Shown here one piece after another: positions 63,132-64,000 of a stretch of 64,000 bases of DNA (position 1 is the first letter of the stretch; every line of letters starts with the position of its first letter). The stretch spans positions 113,415,307 through 113,479,306 of the forward strand of contig NC_089822.1 in NCBI RefSeq assembly GCF_035046505.1, read 5' to 3'. The stretch is from Tiliqua scincoides (taxonomy: Eukaryota > Chordata > Lepidosauria > Squamata > Scincidae). The notes below the pieces were generated by a model that was not told the origin of the DNA, did not search any database, and was given only the letters and a program-made list of their open reading frames with translations. The translations under genes were made by a program, and so were the position numbers.

Positions 63132-64000
63132 CTGGAAGTACAGACATAGCTCAATGATTTTTCTTTTAGTATCATTTACCACAAAGACTTACAACTTAAA
63201 TATACAAAAAGATAATATAAATAATTTATATGATAGTGGGTGTCATGATCAGAGATGAAAAACTGTTGCCTTTTCTGTTGGTGTGAAGTTGGTTAGAATT
63301 CAAAAGACAGGTTTCCTCCCAAAATCATTTAAGTTTTGTTTTTTTTAAAGTGCAGTTTGGTTTGAAATCTCCTCCCAAAAGGTCAACTGAAAGAGGGCGG
63401 AGCTAAGTGGCCCCAAAGTACACAGAGGAAGAAGCTTCTGCGCATTCAGTGTGGGCAATTGGAGCAGAATCTCAGAGCCAAATACTGAGTAGTATTCACT
63501 GGCATTCCTGGAGTGGGGGGGGGGGGCAAAATGCTAAATTTTTTTCAGGTGCATGGATGCCTGTGTAAAGCATCCCCTCCCCCTTGCCTTCAGAGTCAGT
63601 TGCAGCTGTGAAAGCCTTTGCTTCTGCATTCACAACTGGCTCTGAAGGCAAGGGGGAAGGGGCTTTACACAGGCGTCCCTGCGTCTGAAAAAGTGTTCCC
63701 CCCCCAACACAGTGTCAGAGAGATGATGTGGCCCTCCTGCCAAAAAGTTTAGACACACCAAACTCTAGAACAGGGGTCTCCACACCCCGGCCCAGGGGCC
63801 AGATGCGGCCCAAAGCAAGCCTCTATCTGGCCCATGGCCAGCCTCTTGTCCCCTGAAAACCTCTGGTCCACTCGACTGAACATGACCTGAACATCAGGTG
63901 CTCTGATTGCACCTGGAGGGTGTTTTGAGGGCCAAAGAGGCTGGGTGCATGAGCCCGAGGATAGCTCCGAAGTAATTACCAACTTGGTAGCAGAATTCCT
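63132..64000. other. right edge: duplicated intron then hAT-like sequence
   Basis: Up to about 63697 this repeats 58987-59553. From 63698 to 63770 lies part of a hAT element (GTGTCAGAGAGATGATGTGG). From 63771 another begins CAGGGGTCTCCACACCCC and runs off the edge. No signal-peptide exon was seen. Confidence 0.5.

Larger units (their letters stand above)
61256..63697 (-). repeat. tandem segmental duplication, copy 2 (with D1-D2)
   Basis: This is the second copy of the unit at 55357-59553. It lacks the stretch matching 57104-58377, replaced by 19 bases at 62501-62519. The site of the copy-1 hAT insertion is empty here, at about 61330. Confidence 0.9.

Overview
The window comes from a vertebrate genome, most likely a squamate reptile. 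The host genes are intron-rich members of the ICAM family. The non-coding part is packed with CR1-like LINE 3' ends carrying an octamer tail, hAT-type miniature transposons with 8-bp target duplications, and other repeats typical of lizards. The species call is an inference. The ICAM assignments rest on translated exons, splice sites and my memory of human ICAM sequences; no alignment was run. All host exons found lie on the minus strand.

Right to centre (about 50.5-63.1 kb): the 3' part of an ICAM-like gene whose signal-peptide exon lies outside the window. A D1-D2 pair of Ig exons is present twice, at 62.86-63.13/61.95-62.27 and 58.71-58.99/56.55-56.87 kb, inside a tandem segmental duplication. 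A lone D2-type Ig exon (51.8-52.1 kb) and a transmembrane exon with a very short tail (50.5-50.6 kb) follow. Every internal exon is phase 1-1, so any combination splices in frame, and one chain of up to five Ig domains is possible. In mammals ICAM1 and ICAM4 lie upstream of ICAM5 on the same strand, and this gene occupies that position.

Centre to left (9.9-38.9 kb): a complete ICAM5 (telencephalin) gene in 12 coding exons that conceptually splice to 969 residues: a signal peptide, ten Ig domains, one membrane span and a cytoplasmic tail. Mammalian ICAM5 has nine Ig domains. The extra one is the seventh here, a further copy of the D5-type module. Domain 1 carries the LFA-1-type acidic motif with an RGD directly in front of it.

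The rest is introns, the 11.6-kb intergenic space (39-50.5 kb) and the 9.9-kb downstream flank. These hold hAT miniature elements, fold-back palindromes, LINE fragments, two LTR fossils and several long microsatellites. I found no other host gene, RNA gene or CRISPR array. The most interesting signals are the ten-domain ICAM5 with its RGD, and the duplicated D1-D2 pair. In that pair D1 is almost identical between copies, while D2 carries a dense cluster of amino-acid replacements.
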